A stretch of DNA of 64,000 bases, from contig NW_008805085.1 of NCBI RefSeq assembly GCF_000004825.1, positions 806,001 through 870,000 on the forward strand, read 5' to 3'. The notes under the pieces were generated by a model. It saw only the letters and a list, made by a program, of their open reading frames with translations. It had not been told where the DNA came from and made no database searches. Each line of letters starts with the position of its first letter. Position 1 is the first letter of the stretch. The stretch is from Heterostelium album PN500 (taxonomy: Eukaryota > Evosea > Eumycetozoa > Acytosteliales > Acytosteliaceae). The translations under genes and the position numbers were made by a program. Of the stretch, positions 46,696 to 58,700 are shown piece by piece.

Positions 46696-47964
46696 AGTGT
46701 CCATTCTATAAATGTACAGTTGAAATTGAAATGGATGATATGGAGTTACTTTTTGGATCACGATTTAATAACGAAATACACAGATTATTCTTTTGATAAA
46801 GCGATCGATTTGGACCCAGACAAGTTTTCTTTCTGTCCCACTGGTGATTGTGGTTATGTTTTCTTCTGGGAGGCTGGTGACAGCACTGACTTTGTGTAAG
46901 TACACTCTATTATTAGTAACAACTTGTTATCATCCGATTTGCTAATCACTTCTTTAAAGATGTCCGAAATGTAATAAGCGTTATTGTTTCAAATGTAGAG
47001 CTGATTATCATACCGGATCGACCTGTGAGCAATTCAGACAATGGCAAAAAGAGAATGGTCAGGGTGATGATCTCTTTGAAGAGTTTGTTTCAAGACAAAA
47101 CTTTAAAAAGGTAAGTAAACTTTGTTGTTAAAAGTTTCTATACAGATATCATTTGAACTATTGACTAACAAACCTTGTTTTTATCATATATATATTTAAT
47201 ACACACAGTGTCCAAAGTGTGCTAGATGGGTTGAAAAGATCGTTGGTTGTAATCATATAGTTTGTAGATGTAAACATAAATTGTAAATATCATATTCTTT
47301 ATTTGGTTGTTTATTGTCTTTTTTTTTCAGATAAACTAATTAACTATCTTTTTCTTTGGTAATCAGTTGTTATAATTGTGGTAATTCCTACCCTTGTACT
47401 TGTGGTGGCGATCCTCATGTGGTCAATCAGCCACAGTTGCAACAGATGGCAATGCAGCAAATGGGAATGCAGTTTCCAATGCAAATGCCAGTACCAGCAC
47501 CACCACCACCTGTTAGAGGTAGAAGAAGGCGTGGTAACGCACAACAGCAACAAATGATGCAACTATATCAGCAACAACTGCAACAGCAGCAACAACAACA
47601 ACAGTTACAACAACTCCAGCAACTGCAACAACATCAGCAACAATATCCTCCTCCTCAACAACAACAACAACAATACCCCCAACCCCAACAATATCCTCCT
47701 CAACAACAGCAACAGCAACAACAACAACATCAACATCAATATTTTGTAAACTATAATGGTCCACAAATGTTGAATGTCCCACAGCAACATCAAGTGCCAT
47801 ATCGAGTAACTTTTAATGGGTTAGCCGTACAACACCAACAACCACAACCTCTCCCAATACCGCAACAACAACAGCAATATAAACCACCACCACAACAACA
47901 GCAACAACAACAGAATCCACAGAATAATAATAATATCCAACATAGAAATAAAAGACGATCATAA
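45424..47964 (+). CDS. RBR (RING-between-RING) E3 ubiquitin ligase, apparent 1-nt frameshift
   Basis: Six exons: 45424..45535, 45641..46572, 46698..46895, 46960..47110, 47209..47282 and 47367..47964, about 687 residues. An acidic, Asn-rich N-terminus precedes RING1 (CFVCLSDVNEDEAH, CQHELCRGCLQTYL, CPFYKC), the IBR (FCPTGDCGYVFFW, CPKCNKRYCFKCRADYH) and RING2 (CPKCARWVEKIVGCNHIVCR, then C...CYNCG) with the Cys after HIV as likely catalytic residue. A Gln/Pro-rich tail ends it. Exon 3 is one base too long: DDMELL and DHDLITKYTDYSF lie in different frames across the T5 run at 46750-46754, and all other phases agree once one T is discounted. It is either a sequence error in the homopolymer or a real disabling change. 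E3 activity passes ubiquitin through a thioester. Confidence 0.82.
46639..46695 (+). repeat. TTA microsatellite in RBR intron 2
   Basis: About 18 TTA units fill the end of the intron before exon 3 of the RBR ligase gene; they replace a normal pyrimidine tract before the AAAG acceptor. Confidence 0.85.
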
Positions 47965-48196
47965 CATTACTGATTGTTAATACAAATCAGTTGTAATTAA
48001 TAAATATCTATTTCATTATATTTTTCTCTTTATAATTTATAGGTATCATATAAATATGCAAGAATTCTATTTATATCTATTTTCGACAAAAATAAGATTG
48101 ATTAAAAAAAAACAAGTATTTTTTTATTTTCTTTTAGTTGTTATTTTTTTAATCAGTGTTTCAACTTTAAACTCTGAGATTTATTTAAAAAGAAAT

Positions 48197-49636
48197 ATGA
48201 GCGAAATAAATACAGATAATAGTAAAAATAAGAATTGTGATCAAGATCATTGTAATTCTCATAGTGATGAGCATTCAAATGTAAATAAAAACAAAAAAGA
48301 TATTGAAAGTAGTAAAGATCAACAAACAGACAATAAATCGGATAAACAGACAAAAGAATCAGAAGATCAATCAACTAAATCAGTAGAGTCTGAATTAAAG
48401 TCAGATAGTAATGTTAAGCATATAGAGATACCAACTATAATTGAAAATAATGATATCGTAGCGCAAGAAGAAAAAGAAAAAGAAAAAGAGGAAACAAAAG
48501 AAGAAATAAAGAAAGATGATAAAGCTGGAGATAAAGATGAAAAGGAAACAACAGATTCAAAAGAGAATATTGAACAACAAGTAAAGAATGACAATGAAGA
48601 AAAGGAATTGATTGAAAAGGTAGAAAAAGAATTGGTATTGACACCAAAGAAAGAAACAACAACAAAAACAACAACCACAACAACTACAAGCAGCACTCCT
48701 ACAGCAAATAAAGATAAAGATCATATTATTATACCAGCTACACAAAGAGCCGATGGCACTTGGAGAAAGGAAATCAAAGTTAGAGCTGGCTATATACCAC
48801 CAGAAGAAGTTCCCAAGTACATTCCACCACATCAAAGAGAGAGCACACCTACAAAAGATCTTTCAAATTCACCATCTGGAGTTAGAACAACGAAAGGTCG
48901 TGGTCAATTCAAATCATCATCATCTTCTTCTTCTTCTTCTTATTCAGAATCACCTATTGACAATAGTAATGATGACTATGATCCCGATGTCAACAATTCA
49001 TATTCAGACAGAGAAGATAGATTAGATAGTAGATCCAACAACAACAATAATAATAATAATAATAATAATAATACATCACCAACTAATTATTATAATAATA
49101 GTAATCAATCTTCATATAGAAATAACAATAGCTATAACAATAACAATAATAGTAATTACAATAGAGCACCTTTTTCAACATATTCAAAGCCAAGAGATAA
49201 TGATGATAATAACAATACTGGTAGATATTCAAATGATAGTGATAATAGAAATAGTTGGCGTAGCTCACCATCGAGAGGAACAGAAACATATACACCTCCA
49301 TCCTATACATCTTCACCATCTCATTATTCTTCTTCTTCCTCTTCTCCTTTTTCATCTGGTAAGAGTCCAAAACCTTCATATCGAGACAACAACAACAACA
49401 CCTATGACAGTAATGATAGATACCAATCATCACCACAACAAACACAACAGCAGTCATCACCTAACTATAACACAAGAGGTGGTAGTAGTACTCCTAATCG
49501 TGGAGGTAGAGGTGGATATGGTTCTGGCAGTAGTAGCAGTGGCAGAGGTGGAAAGAGTCCATCAAGAGGTGGAAGTAGTTCTGGTGGTGGTTTACAATGG
49601 ACACACGATAAGTTTTATGAAAACTATGATCAATAA
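48197..49636 (+). CDS. Disordered RG/Asn-rich protein with PYM (partner of Mago-Y14) motif
   Basis: 479 residues from the ATG at 48197 (MSEINTDN). The frame extends 47 codons upstream to an ATG at 48056, but that part is A/T-rich and only mimics a membrane segment, so it is probably leader or intron. A Lys/Glu/Asp-rich N-terminal half is followed at about residues 178-213 by IIPATQRADGTWRKEI, RAGYIPPEEVP and the KYIPPHQR line. The first two match the N-terminal Mago-Y14-binding motif of PYM, which strips exon junction complexes from mRNA and binds the 40S ribosome. The second half is Ser/Asn-rich with RG repeats, ending in LQWTHDKFYENYDQ. PYM is usually about 200 residues with the motif at the front; here it is internal and the protein more than twice as long. 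Confidence 0.7.
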   Translation: MSEINTDNSKNKNCDQDHCNSHSDEHSNVNKNKKDIESSKDQQTDNKSDKQTKESEDQSTKSVESELKSDSNVKHIEIPTIIENNDIVAQEEKEKEKEETKEEIKKDDKAGDKDEKETTDSKENIEQQVKNDNEEKELIEKVEKELVLTPKKETTTKTTTTTTTSSTPTANKDKDHIIIPATQRADGTWRKEIKVRAGYIPPEEVPKYIPPHQRESTPTKDLSNSPSGVRTTKGRGQFKSSSSSSSSSYSESPIDNSNDDYDPDVNNSYSDREDRLDSRSNNNNNNNNNNNNTSPTNYYNNSNQSSYRNNNSYNNNNNSNYNRAPFSTYSKPRDNDDNNNTGRYSNDSDNRNSWRSSPSRGTETYTPPSYTSSPSHYSSSSSSPFSSGKSPKPSYRDNNNNTYDSNDRYQSSPQQTQQQSSPNYNTRGGSSTPNRGGRGGYGSGSSSSGRGGKSPSRGGSSSGGGLQWTHDKFYENYDQ

Positions 49637-49940
49637 ATTTTAATTAAATTGTATAATAATAACTTGTAACAAAATCAATATTTTTTTTTTGTGATTCGAT
49701 TCAAACCATTTTTTTACCCACCAAACAACAAACCCAAAACCACACCACAAAATATCTTGTTTTGTTGATCAAGATTTAATAATCTAATAATGTAAATGTT
49801 CACCTTTTAATTGATTAACATTTTTTTATTTATTTATTTATTTGTATTATTATTATTTATTATTATTATTGGTTGTATTATTATTATAGAGTTTGTTATA
49901 ACAACTTTCAAATCAAATTAAATTAAAAATAAATTAAGAT
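49637..49940. other. Intergenic
   Basis: 304 bases with TTATTTATTTATT-type repeats and a CCACCAAACAACAAACCC patch. Nothing recognised. Confidence 0.5.
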
Positions 49941-50561
49941 ATGAGTGATTTCAAAAGATATGGAAGTAGTGTAGGAGCTAACTCTGCTTCAGGAAAAACA
50001 ACATCCGATGCTCATCTTTATGTTTCAACAACTGGACCCTCTGCAATCACTGTCGACAAACATCACCATAAACATAAAGAACATAAACACAAGCATAAAG
50101 AACATAAAGAGCATAAGGAACATAAAGTGCACAAAGAACACAAGGAACATAAGCACAAAGAAAAACCAGGTTTCTTTGATAAATTGCTTGATGGTATCAG
50201 AGAGAATCCAAAACCAAAAACAATAGAACAACAAGTTGATGGATCTCATCATCATCATCATACAACACATTCTCATCCACATACAGTAACAACACATAGT
50301 ACTCATCACCATACAACACATTCTCATCATCATCATCATCCATCGTCGTCATCCACCAAGATTGCGACACATGATACTGGTTTCCGAAAAACTGGAAGTT
50401 CTGTTGGACCTGGATGCGAACCAAAACCAGTCACCAAAGTTGTTGTTACACATCACCATGTATCTGTATCACCTTCCCACTCTAACTTTTGTTCTAATTG
50501 TGGTACAAAAGTTCCTAGTGTTCAATCGAATTTCTGTGTACAATGTGGTCGTCGTGTTTAG
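49941..50561 (+). CDS. His/Lys-repeat protein with C-terminal double zinc ribbon
   Basis: Single exon, 206 residues. Residues about 41-75 are a repeat of H-K-E (KHKEHKEHKEHK...), then a short amphipathic PGFFDKLLDGIRENPKP, then two blocks of HHHHHTTHSH-type sequence. The C-terminus has FCSNCGTKVP and NFCVQCGRRV, two CxxC knuckles of a zinc ribbon as found in many zinc-ribbon regulators. The short repeat GSSVG occurs near both ends (residues 8-12 and about 150). The His density suggests metal binding (Zn, Ni or Cu) or pH-dependent behaviour. I do not recognise an orthologue outside dictyostelids. Soluble, no signal peptide. Confidence 0.75.
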   Translation: MSDFKRYGSSVGANSASGKTTSDAHLYVSTTGPSAITVDKHHHKHKEHKHKHKEHKEHKEHKVHKEHKEHKHKEKPGFFDKLLDGIRENPKPKTIEQQVDGSHHHHHTTHSHPHTVTTHSTHHHTTHSHHHHHPSSSSTKIATHDTGFRKTGSSVGPGCEPKPVTKVVVTHHHVSVSPSHSNFCSNCGTKVPSVQSNFCVQCGRRV

Positions 50562-51288
50562 TTGAATCAATATCAATTTCTTTGATAACAAAAAAAAAAA
50601 AAAACAATTCAATCAATAGATATTAATTTATATTACCATATCTTACTAGTGGTCATAACTAAATAATAAAGATACATTTGATTTATTTTCATTTTTACCT
50701 ACTATTATAAGGAAACAACAACAAACCATCTAAAAATCAAATTTAATTTTTTGAATAATACAAAACATGTTAGTTATACATACCCCATAATTATATGTAA
50801 TTATGACAATGTTACCAATTATAAATATATTATTGGATTATTATTGAAAAATTATTATAAATTACTTTTGGTAACACCACGATGTTTAATGATTGTCTAC
50901 TCAACTTCACACATTGGTATAAAAACATCAAACTTCACAACCACACATTCATTTTCATTTTTTTCACATCTGATTGATATAATAAGAAATATAATAGGTT
51001 GTTTCAATCTATTTTGGTGATGGTCGCGCTACCAATATTATTATAGTTAATATATACCCAAAAAATTGGTGGTATGGTTATAGACGCATATACATTTCCT
51101 AAATCACCAGGGGAAACTAATAATTGTTGTTGTTCTTCATGTGTCAACATATATATTTTAAATTTAATAATAAAATATTTACAATTATAAATATTTGATA
51201 TTTTATTTACTATTTATTAATTATATAAATAAAAAAATAGAAAACTATTAACTTATTTCATTTTATTTTTTCCAAGATAAATAATAAA
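50562..51288. other. Intergenic
   Basis: 727 bases. At about 50780 there is CATACCCCATAATTA, close to the dictyostelid upstream element (CCCATAA) of small-RNA genes, with a TATA-like run 45 bases further on. No recognisable RNA follows. The rest is promoter-like A/T sequence of the next gene. Confidence 0.45.
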
Positions 51289-52165
51289 ATGAAGATTTAT
51301 ATAAATTTATCAATAGCCTTATTATTACTCTTGTTTTGCTCAAGCGCTTTGGGGTTCGATGAGGTGAGACCAGATATCCAGAATGTCACTGATGAAGATA
51401 TAGAAAAACATCACCGTTGCCATGACAACAAAAAAGGTTATGAATCTGCTTACGCTGTAACCTCATTCAATGGTCTCTTCCCAAGTGGAAATGGTACATA
51501 TGTACCAACATCATTCCAAGAATGTAAGTTATTATTATTTGTTTAATATTTCTTTGAATACTAATAAATTTCTTTGTTTGTAAAAATTTATAGTTGGTTT
51601 CTTATCTGTAGATTTCCATCAAAGAAGAATGATGATTCGTTATTTCTTCCGTATGTCCGATGGTTGTTTCAATGGAACTATCTGGGCATTCAACAAGACC
51701 AACACCATGTATCTTTACCAAGATGGTAGTTGCAAGAAGTTACCATTATCCTTTGAGGTTCCGGGTGGATTCCCAAAGCACCATGTTCACTACTGGGGCA
51801 AAACTCATCTCGGAGCTTTCCCAGTGATCTTGTTGAGAGTAGATGCAAGCGTATCACAGAATCTAGTCAATCAAACCGTAATATTCGATCCTCACGGATG
51901 TGCACCGGTCACTACCATCTCCAAGAATCTCGATCCAAAACATGTCGGTTACTCCAACATGGAGTTCTTTGAGTACAAGAGCAACTTTGACAGCAAACAC
52001 TTCAAACTTCCGTCAGAGTGTAACGCTGACGATGAAGGAATCGACAACAACAATGACTTTATCTCTGTATCACACAACAAGAACAATCATCATGAACAAG
52101 ATGAACATGAACATACCAAGAAGACACCACTTTCCTCAATTGTAAACATTGCTCAATACCTCTAA
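51289..52165 (+). CDS. Secreted ependymin-related-like protein
   Basis: Exons 51289..51523 and 51594..52165 (phase 1 junction) give 268 residues. Signal peptide MKIYINLSIALLLLLFCSSA. The mature part follows the ependymin-related pattern: a GFLSVDFHQRRMMIRYFF strand pair, TMYLYQDGSCKKLPLSF, HYWGKTHLGAFP, then VIFDPHGCAPVTT and the end-piece with FKLPSEC. Cys positions (GCF, SCKK, GCAP, SEC) agree with the family's disulfides. Ependymin-related proteins are secreted, Ca-binding, beta-sandwich proteins with a hydrophobic pocket. A His/Glu/Asp-rich tail (HNKNNHHEQDEHEH) is extra. Four N-glycosylation sites. The role in the amoeba is unknown, possibly matrix or ligand binding. Confidence 0.68.
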
Positions 52166-55100
52166 AGTTATCTTTTTTTTTATTTTATTTTTTTCTCTTT
52201 AACAAACTTTATAAAATTACTTTATAAAAATAATTAAATAAATAAATTAAAAGAGAAAATCTAGGTTGAAAAAAAAACATGTACTTTAAAAGGAAAATCG
52301 TTTGGGTCGTTGAAAGAACTCAAAAATTGTGTGCTTTTCAAGCAAAGTTGAATTCAAATAAACTGAGATGATTTTTTTTTTTTTTCCAAAATAAAAATTA
52401 AAAAAAAATTAAGATTTATCAATGTGTCGTGGGGATCAAAATTTATCGTGATGTAATAATAATAATACGAATTAATAGCTAATAGTAAATTTCTTATTAT
52501 ATGTAATAATAGTAGTAATATTTGCAATATTGAATTAATTAATTAATTAGACTTCAAAGTTTGCAACAATTGTATATTTTTATCTTTTTTTTTTTTATTT
52601 CTTTTTTTTATTAATAACGCGTTAATAGTGGTCATATTACTTATTTATAAATAAAGATTATTCTTCAAGTAAAGATTGTATTTAAAGAGTTTTTCATTCA
52701 AATAAGTGTATGTATTAAAAGCACATTTCATAACGGTTTGAAGTTTCCATTTCAACACATTCACACTTTATATCTTTGATCCACACACTATTGTTGTTTT
52801 TAAAAAAAGCAAAAACAAAAAGTACATTTAAAGAAAATCTGAAGATTAAAACAGTTATCCCTATTATTAGATAATCTTATCACCTTGTGTATGAATAACA
52901 ATAATATATCTTACAACTGTTGTTCGATTGTTGTTGTTTTTAAAGTAATCTTATTTATTAAATAATTTGCTTTTTTTTTTTTGTTTGTTATTTTTCAAGG
53001 ATTAGGTAACTGATCAACTACACTTTGTGTCGTGTGTTGTTTTTATATTTTTTTTATTGGGAATTATTATCTAGATTGATATAAGAAATTAGGAGGAGTG
53101 TTAGCCCAATAACTAAAAAAAACCACAAATTTATCAGGTTATTTTTATTCAGGCGCTACATTTTTTTATCATTGATAATCAACAGTCGATTTAATAATCA
53201 TTCTCCAGTATTTCTTAGCAGTTGCGCAGTGGAGATAACTAAATAATCAATAATCGATATATTTGTATCTATACAACCTGCAAATTATTCAATTCCAAAG
53301 CAAAATTTAAAAACAGAGCACTCTTTTTCATGCGATTCTAAACAAAATAGTTTTCTTTAGGTAGATAGATTAAAACTTTAAAAAAGTTTGGAATCCTATA
53401 AGCAACATCACCATCATCCACCCTTTACTTGCATATGCAATCACATCTATTGCTTACATATAAATAATTGCAAGCCAAAACAAGTTAGATGCCATGAATC
53501 AACTTTACTTTCCACATTGTTAGTATTTTTCTTTATTTGTTTTGTATATTTTTTAAAAATTACAACCAAATAAAGAGATAATCGCACCATCTGTTAACTT
53601 TATTAATTATCACGGCATCAAGAAATCAGTACCTATTTTCACATGATCATTTCGCTACCCACTACACCATCAATTAATACAATACCCACCCACACACACA
53701 CTTTTTTTTTAGTAGTATGAATCTTTTGCTTATTATTAGTAATAAATAATCACATCATTCACATGTGAATTGATAGTTGCTGATGATATTGATTAGGAAT
53801 AAGAAAATAGGAGGGAAGTGAAGACTGTTAATTACATTTCAAATTCAAATAATCATATTGTTATGAATAGAGGTGCACCTCCTTTTTTCACTTCTTTTAG
53901 ATAATAATAGGTTGATTTTATTTATTTATTTAATTAACAAATAGTATTATTTATTTGGTTGTTATTGTTGTTGATTCACCAGTTTAGTTGGCAATTGTAA
54001 ATTAAAAACAGGTAATATATATAAAATTACTTTTTACGAATATTTTATTACCTTTGCAATTCCCTCCATACCCAACAACAGCAATTCCAATATCACAATA
54101 CGAATAATCATCGGAACAACTATCATTAGCTTTAATAGGATTGTAGATTAACAGTAACAAAAAAAAAAAAAAAAAAAAAAAACAAAATCATCACATGATG
54201 TACAAACAAAATTAGTAATATGCATGATATATTGTAAATACCTATTTACCAAAATCAGCTATTGTCCATACAAAATAATGATTAACAACAACATGCAGTG
54301 GATTTTAAGATTAGAGCTGTAATATGATCATAATAGAAAACAAACAACTTGATCACTGGTAGTTTAATAATTGGTTATCATTTTAATCTATCAATCAATC
54401 AATCAAACATTCACACTTCTTGGTTATTTTAATCATAGCAGGTGGTAATCAACTATTGACATGGTACCAATTTCCTGCGAAATTAATAACACACCACCAT
54501 CACTCACCTCACTTTGTGTGATGCAACAACGCAAAACACAAACCACAACCATCAATAAAACATAATAGATATCATACCTACCACACACACATGTATTTAT
54601 ATATACAATCATTCATGTGCTGCAAATCAAACAAAGAAATTTGAAAAAAAAAATCTTTGCTCTACAACCCATTAATCTTTAAATCTAAATAATATCTAAC
54701 TCAATTGAGTGTTTTTTTACCCCTGCATATTGGTGGTGATTGGTGCCATTGTCGTATTTTTTTTTAATTAAATTTAATTTAATTTTATTCACCACACATC
54801 CGATTTTTATTCATCAATCAATCTGATTCAAACTAAAACCACCCGCCTATTAATCTTTATCTTTACTTTCAGTCGTTTTATTCAAATTGATAACAATTAT
54901 TATTATTGTTATTATTATTATTATCTTATCTTCCTCATACTTACTTAGTAAGGAAGTAACAATCTACTCCTTTATTGTGTGAGTCATAAAAAAAAAAAAA
55001 AAAAAAAACAATTTGAAGAGTAACTCAAACACACACACACCAAATATTTATTAAAAAGTCGTCATTCTTTTACATATTACCCCATAAAAATATGCAAATT

Positions 55101-55745
55101 AACTAGTTTTACTCTTTTGGTTACCACATTATTTCACGCTTAAATATTAATATCATCATTTATTTAAATTTGAAAGAAAGAAACAAACAACTCACACCAC
55201 ACTTAATTGTTATATATTATTCCAAAATCAATTGATTGACAACAGCAAATTATCAATAACTTGTTTATATTTGTTAATATTGTCTTGTTTTTGCTTTGTT
55301 TTGTTTGTTGTATTTGACAATAATAATCATCACATCAAGAATAAACTATTAGACTAAATATTATTTATTTTGATACTTTACTAATTTATACAATCAATCA
55401 AACATCAAACAGTAATTAGGCTATCAAACAAAAAAGAAATACAATATCAAAAAAAAAAAAAGAGTTGATATTAAATCAGTCAAATATCATAAAACATTAT
55501 AATAATAATAATATTCAGACAGAACTCATAAGAATAATAATAATTGACAAGTTACAGCGCTGATCATATACAAAATAGCAATAAAACAATATAATATCAT
55601 TCGAACCAATGATCAAAATAGTAATTAGTTAGTTTAGTTATTAATAGTAATAGTAATAATAATAATATTAGTCAATAGATATTATTTCATTCCTTCTTTC
55701 TTTTTTCGTTTTTTTATTTCCATATATTATATATAGTTAAAAACT
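52166..55745. other. Long intergenic region upstream of the formin gene
   Basis: 3.6 kb without a supported gene. Includes a poly-A run of about 22-30 near 54158-54182, another near 54988-55010, and CA-rich stretches (53690-53702 CACCCACACACACAC, 54580 and 55030). An ACATTGCGCAG-like U4 look-alike near 53220 does not hold up. A 61-codon frame at 53388 is not convincing. Long CA-rich upstream DNA suggests complex developmental control of the formin. Confidence 0.5.
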
Positions 55746-58700
55746 ATGGAACCAACAGGTTTTGGTAATAGTCATAGTCATAGTAATGCCGGTGGTATGA
55801 CAAGCAGTATATCATCAGAAGACATTCTTTCACAATCGAATCATCCAAATAGCAGAAGAAGTCCATTTCAAGCATTGAAACATACAAATGGATCTAATCA
55901 TATCAATGGATTATCTTTTTCGATCAGTCATTCCACCAATGGTCATTCATCAAGTCCGACACTAAACGGTCACAGTTCATTAAACTCGAGTGGAGTACAC
56001 GCTCAAACACCAGAGATTCGTGTAAAGAGTCCACATCAATTTAAACCATATAGATCTTCCTCTCCATGTGTATTCTGTGGTGAGAATGTAAGTTCAAATC
56101 AAATCAAAATCAATCAGATAGATTAAAATTAATTTTTATTAATATATTATCGGTTCATTTAGATCGGTCAAGTTTGGATACCATTTACAAGTCATTCATA
56201 TAAATGTTCACAGTGTGGAATTGTTTGCCACAAGAAATGTATGGATTTGATGAATACAATATCGTGTTCAAATACAATACAAAAGAAGATTGTTCCTTCT
56301 TCTGGAAAGAATAGAAGTCCATCGATGATGGGTACATCACAGTCAGCACCTGCACTCTCAGTGGCAACGATGGCAGTTTCAGCATCACCAACGCTACTCA
56401 CCAACTCTAATAGCTCACCGAGTTGCACCAGCTCGGCAGCATCCACACCACTGTCAGGATCATCCGGTGATTTGATGAAACCACCCACTCCAACATCGAC
56501 AAGTACACCTAGCGAGAGCACAGCATTCGTGAAATCAATGGGAAATACTACTATTACAGGTGCGATGCCTGCCGATGAGAGAATCATCGATTCGATGTTT
56601 GAAGCACTGGCGAAAGAGCGTGGATTGCCAGAAAAGATGAATTGGACCAAAGAGAGAAAGTGGTTGTTGATCACACAGCATGGCCAATTGCACCAGGAAC
56701 ACAGTCCAGAGAGCAATGGCAATGCATCGAGTGACTCCAATCATTCCAATGGCACACCGGAATACTTTATAAATGCACTGCGCAATGAGCCAAGCAAAGA
56801 ACTGATGTTGTCGCTGCTTGTCCAGCTGCGTTCCAAGACATTCAGCTGGTTGACGAGCTTCATCGAGATGGACGGTATCACACTGATATTCAATCTGCTG
56901 CAATCGAAAAAGAAAGAGACTCGCGAGGAGTGTATAAGGGCAATCGCCACTTTTATGAATAGTACTCACGGACTAAAGTCTGTGACTTCGTTGCCGTTTG
57001 CCGCCAAGCGACTGGCGATGGTTTTGACATCACAGCAATTTACACTAAAGAGTCGTGCTATTGTTATTGAACTTCTCACTGTTATGTGTATGGAGAAATG
57101 GGTACCCGGTGGATACAGCATGGTACTGAAAGCATTGACCAATCTCAAAGAGAAGAAACGTTTCACCAACTTTGTAAAGTTTATCAAAGAGAACAGCTCG
57201 CTCGAGATGAAGACGAAAGCACTCTGTTTCATCAATGTATTGATTCACGAACCCGAGGAAACATCGGTGCGTGTCAATATACGTGGTGAGTTTTTGCGGC
57301 TGGGACTGTACGACTATCTGAAGCCGCTCAAGCCAACACTGTCGCCAGACGAGAACCTCTATTTGCAAATCGAGATTTTTGAAGATATGATGATGGAGGA
57401 TAATCAAGAGTTGGATCACAAGCTAGAGGAGCTAAAGAAGAAGTTGGGTGTCGATATCGAGAATCTAGATGCTTTGTTCAAGGCACTGAAATCGAGTGCC
57501 TCGAAATCTGGATTGACTAAATCATTGTTGTCTGTGATGCAGAATCTGTTGGTTCTACACTCTGATTCCGATGGTATTAAATATTGGTTGTTGATCGACC
57601 AATTGGTACGACAGATTTCAATGCAACGAAATTCACTGGATGGCAACGATACGATCGATATGAAGAGTCTGCTACAGAATGTAGATGCGCAAACCAAGGA
57701 GGTAACACTGACCAGAAAGATGGAGGAGCTCGAGAAACAAAATATAGACAAGGCTGCGATTATACAGGAGAAAGACATGAGTATTAAACAACTTTTGGAT
57801 TTAGTGAAACAAATCAAACTAGCGGGAGGAGACGTCAGTCCTGCACTCCAAAAACAAATCGAAGAAGCCATCAAGAATTTAGATGTTCCAGCAGCGGTTG
57901 TAGTTGTGCCAACTGAAACCATTGAAATAACACCACCTCCACCACCTCCACCTATTTCTACAAATATACCAACAACCCCAGAACCTGCAGTCGATGCTCC
58001 ACCTCCACCTCCACCTCCCCCAATGTTGGGTGGCGGAGGTGGTCCACCACCACCACCTCCACCTCCAATGGGTGGAAAGAAGAATCCAGCTGCCATTAAA
58101 ACACGTCCACCTCCAAAGGTTCCCAAACCAGCACATCCATTGAAAGCACTGCAGTGGACAAAGATGCCACCAGCCAAACTCAACGAATCCGTATTCGATA
58201 AGCTCGGCGAGATGAACGATATTCACTTGCCATGGAAAACAATCGAACAAGAGTTTGCTGCCAAAGTTATCGTTCGTAAGGAGAAACCTCTGAGGAAATT
58301 AGGTCCAATGCAAGTGATCGACGCCAAACTCGGTCAGAACATCTCTATTTTCCTGTCACAGTTCAAGACGGTTCCAGTGCGTGAGCTTATCGACGCCGTC
58401 CAGAAACAAGACGAAGCTAGACTCTCGAAAGAACAAATCCGACAGATGGCCAAGCTTCTCCCCTCGAAAGACGATATGGCAGCGCTCTCTGATTTCCTAA
58501 AAGTAGAGGACCGTTCCAAGCTGGCTGCTGCCGATCAATTCTGTATTGACGTAGGTAACTTCTCGTTCATGGGTGACAAACTTGCTCTCTTCCAACTACG
58601 TGCCGAGTTTCAGCAACGTGCATCCGAGCTACGTCCAGAGATTGCTGCCGTTTCACTTGCATGCAACGAGTTGCTCAAGAGTAATAACCTAAAACGTTTG

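Noticed and set aside
48056-48196. N-terminal membrane segment of the PYM-motif protein
   Set aside because: The 47 codons are nearly pure A/T and contain an intron-like TTTTTTAATCAG; the start at 48197 fits a soluble RNA-binding protein better.
50780-50900. Possible small-RNA gene after a CCCATAA-like element
   Set aside because: The element and a TATA-like run are present, but no known RNA motif or stable stem follows.
53215-53245. Possible U4 snRNA 5' end (TTGCGCAGTGG)
   Set aside because: Only 11 bases match; the following conserved part and an Sm site are missing, and no promoter element lies at the usual distance.
53388-53573. 61-codon frame with CxC and HxH patches
   Set aside because: Cys and His arise from CA-rich promoter DNA; no conserved pattern and no continuation.
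55075-55160. Second CCCCATAAAAA element
   Set aside because: Same as above; the downstream 70 bases show no structure or class I RNA motif.
57416-58250. Large minus-strand frames inside the formin gene
   Set aside because: They are shadows of the formin coding sequence (for example Gly runs opposite the FH1 Pro codons).
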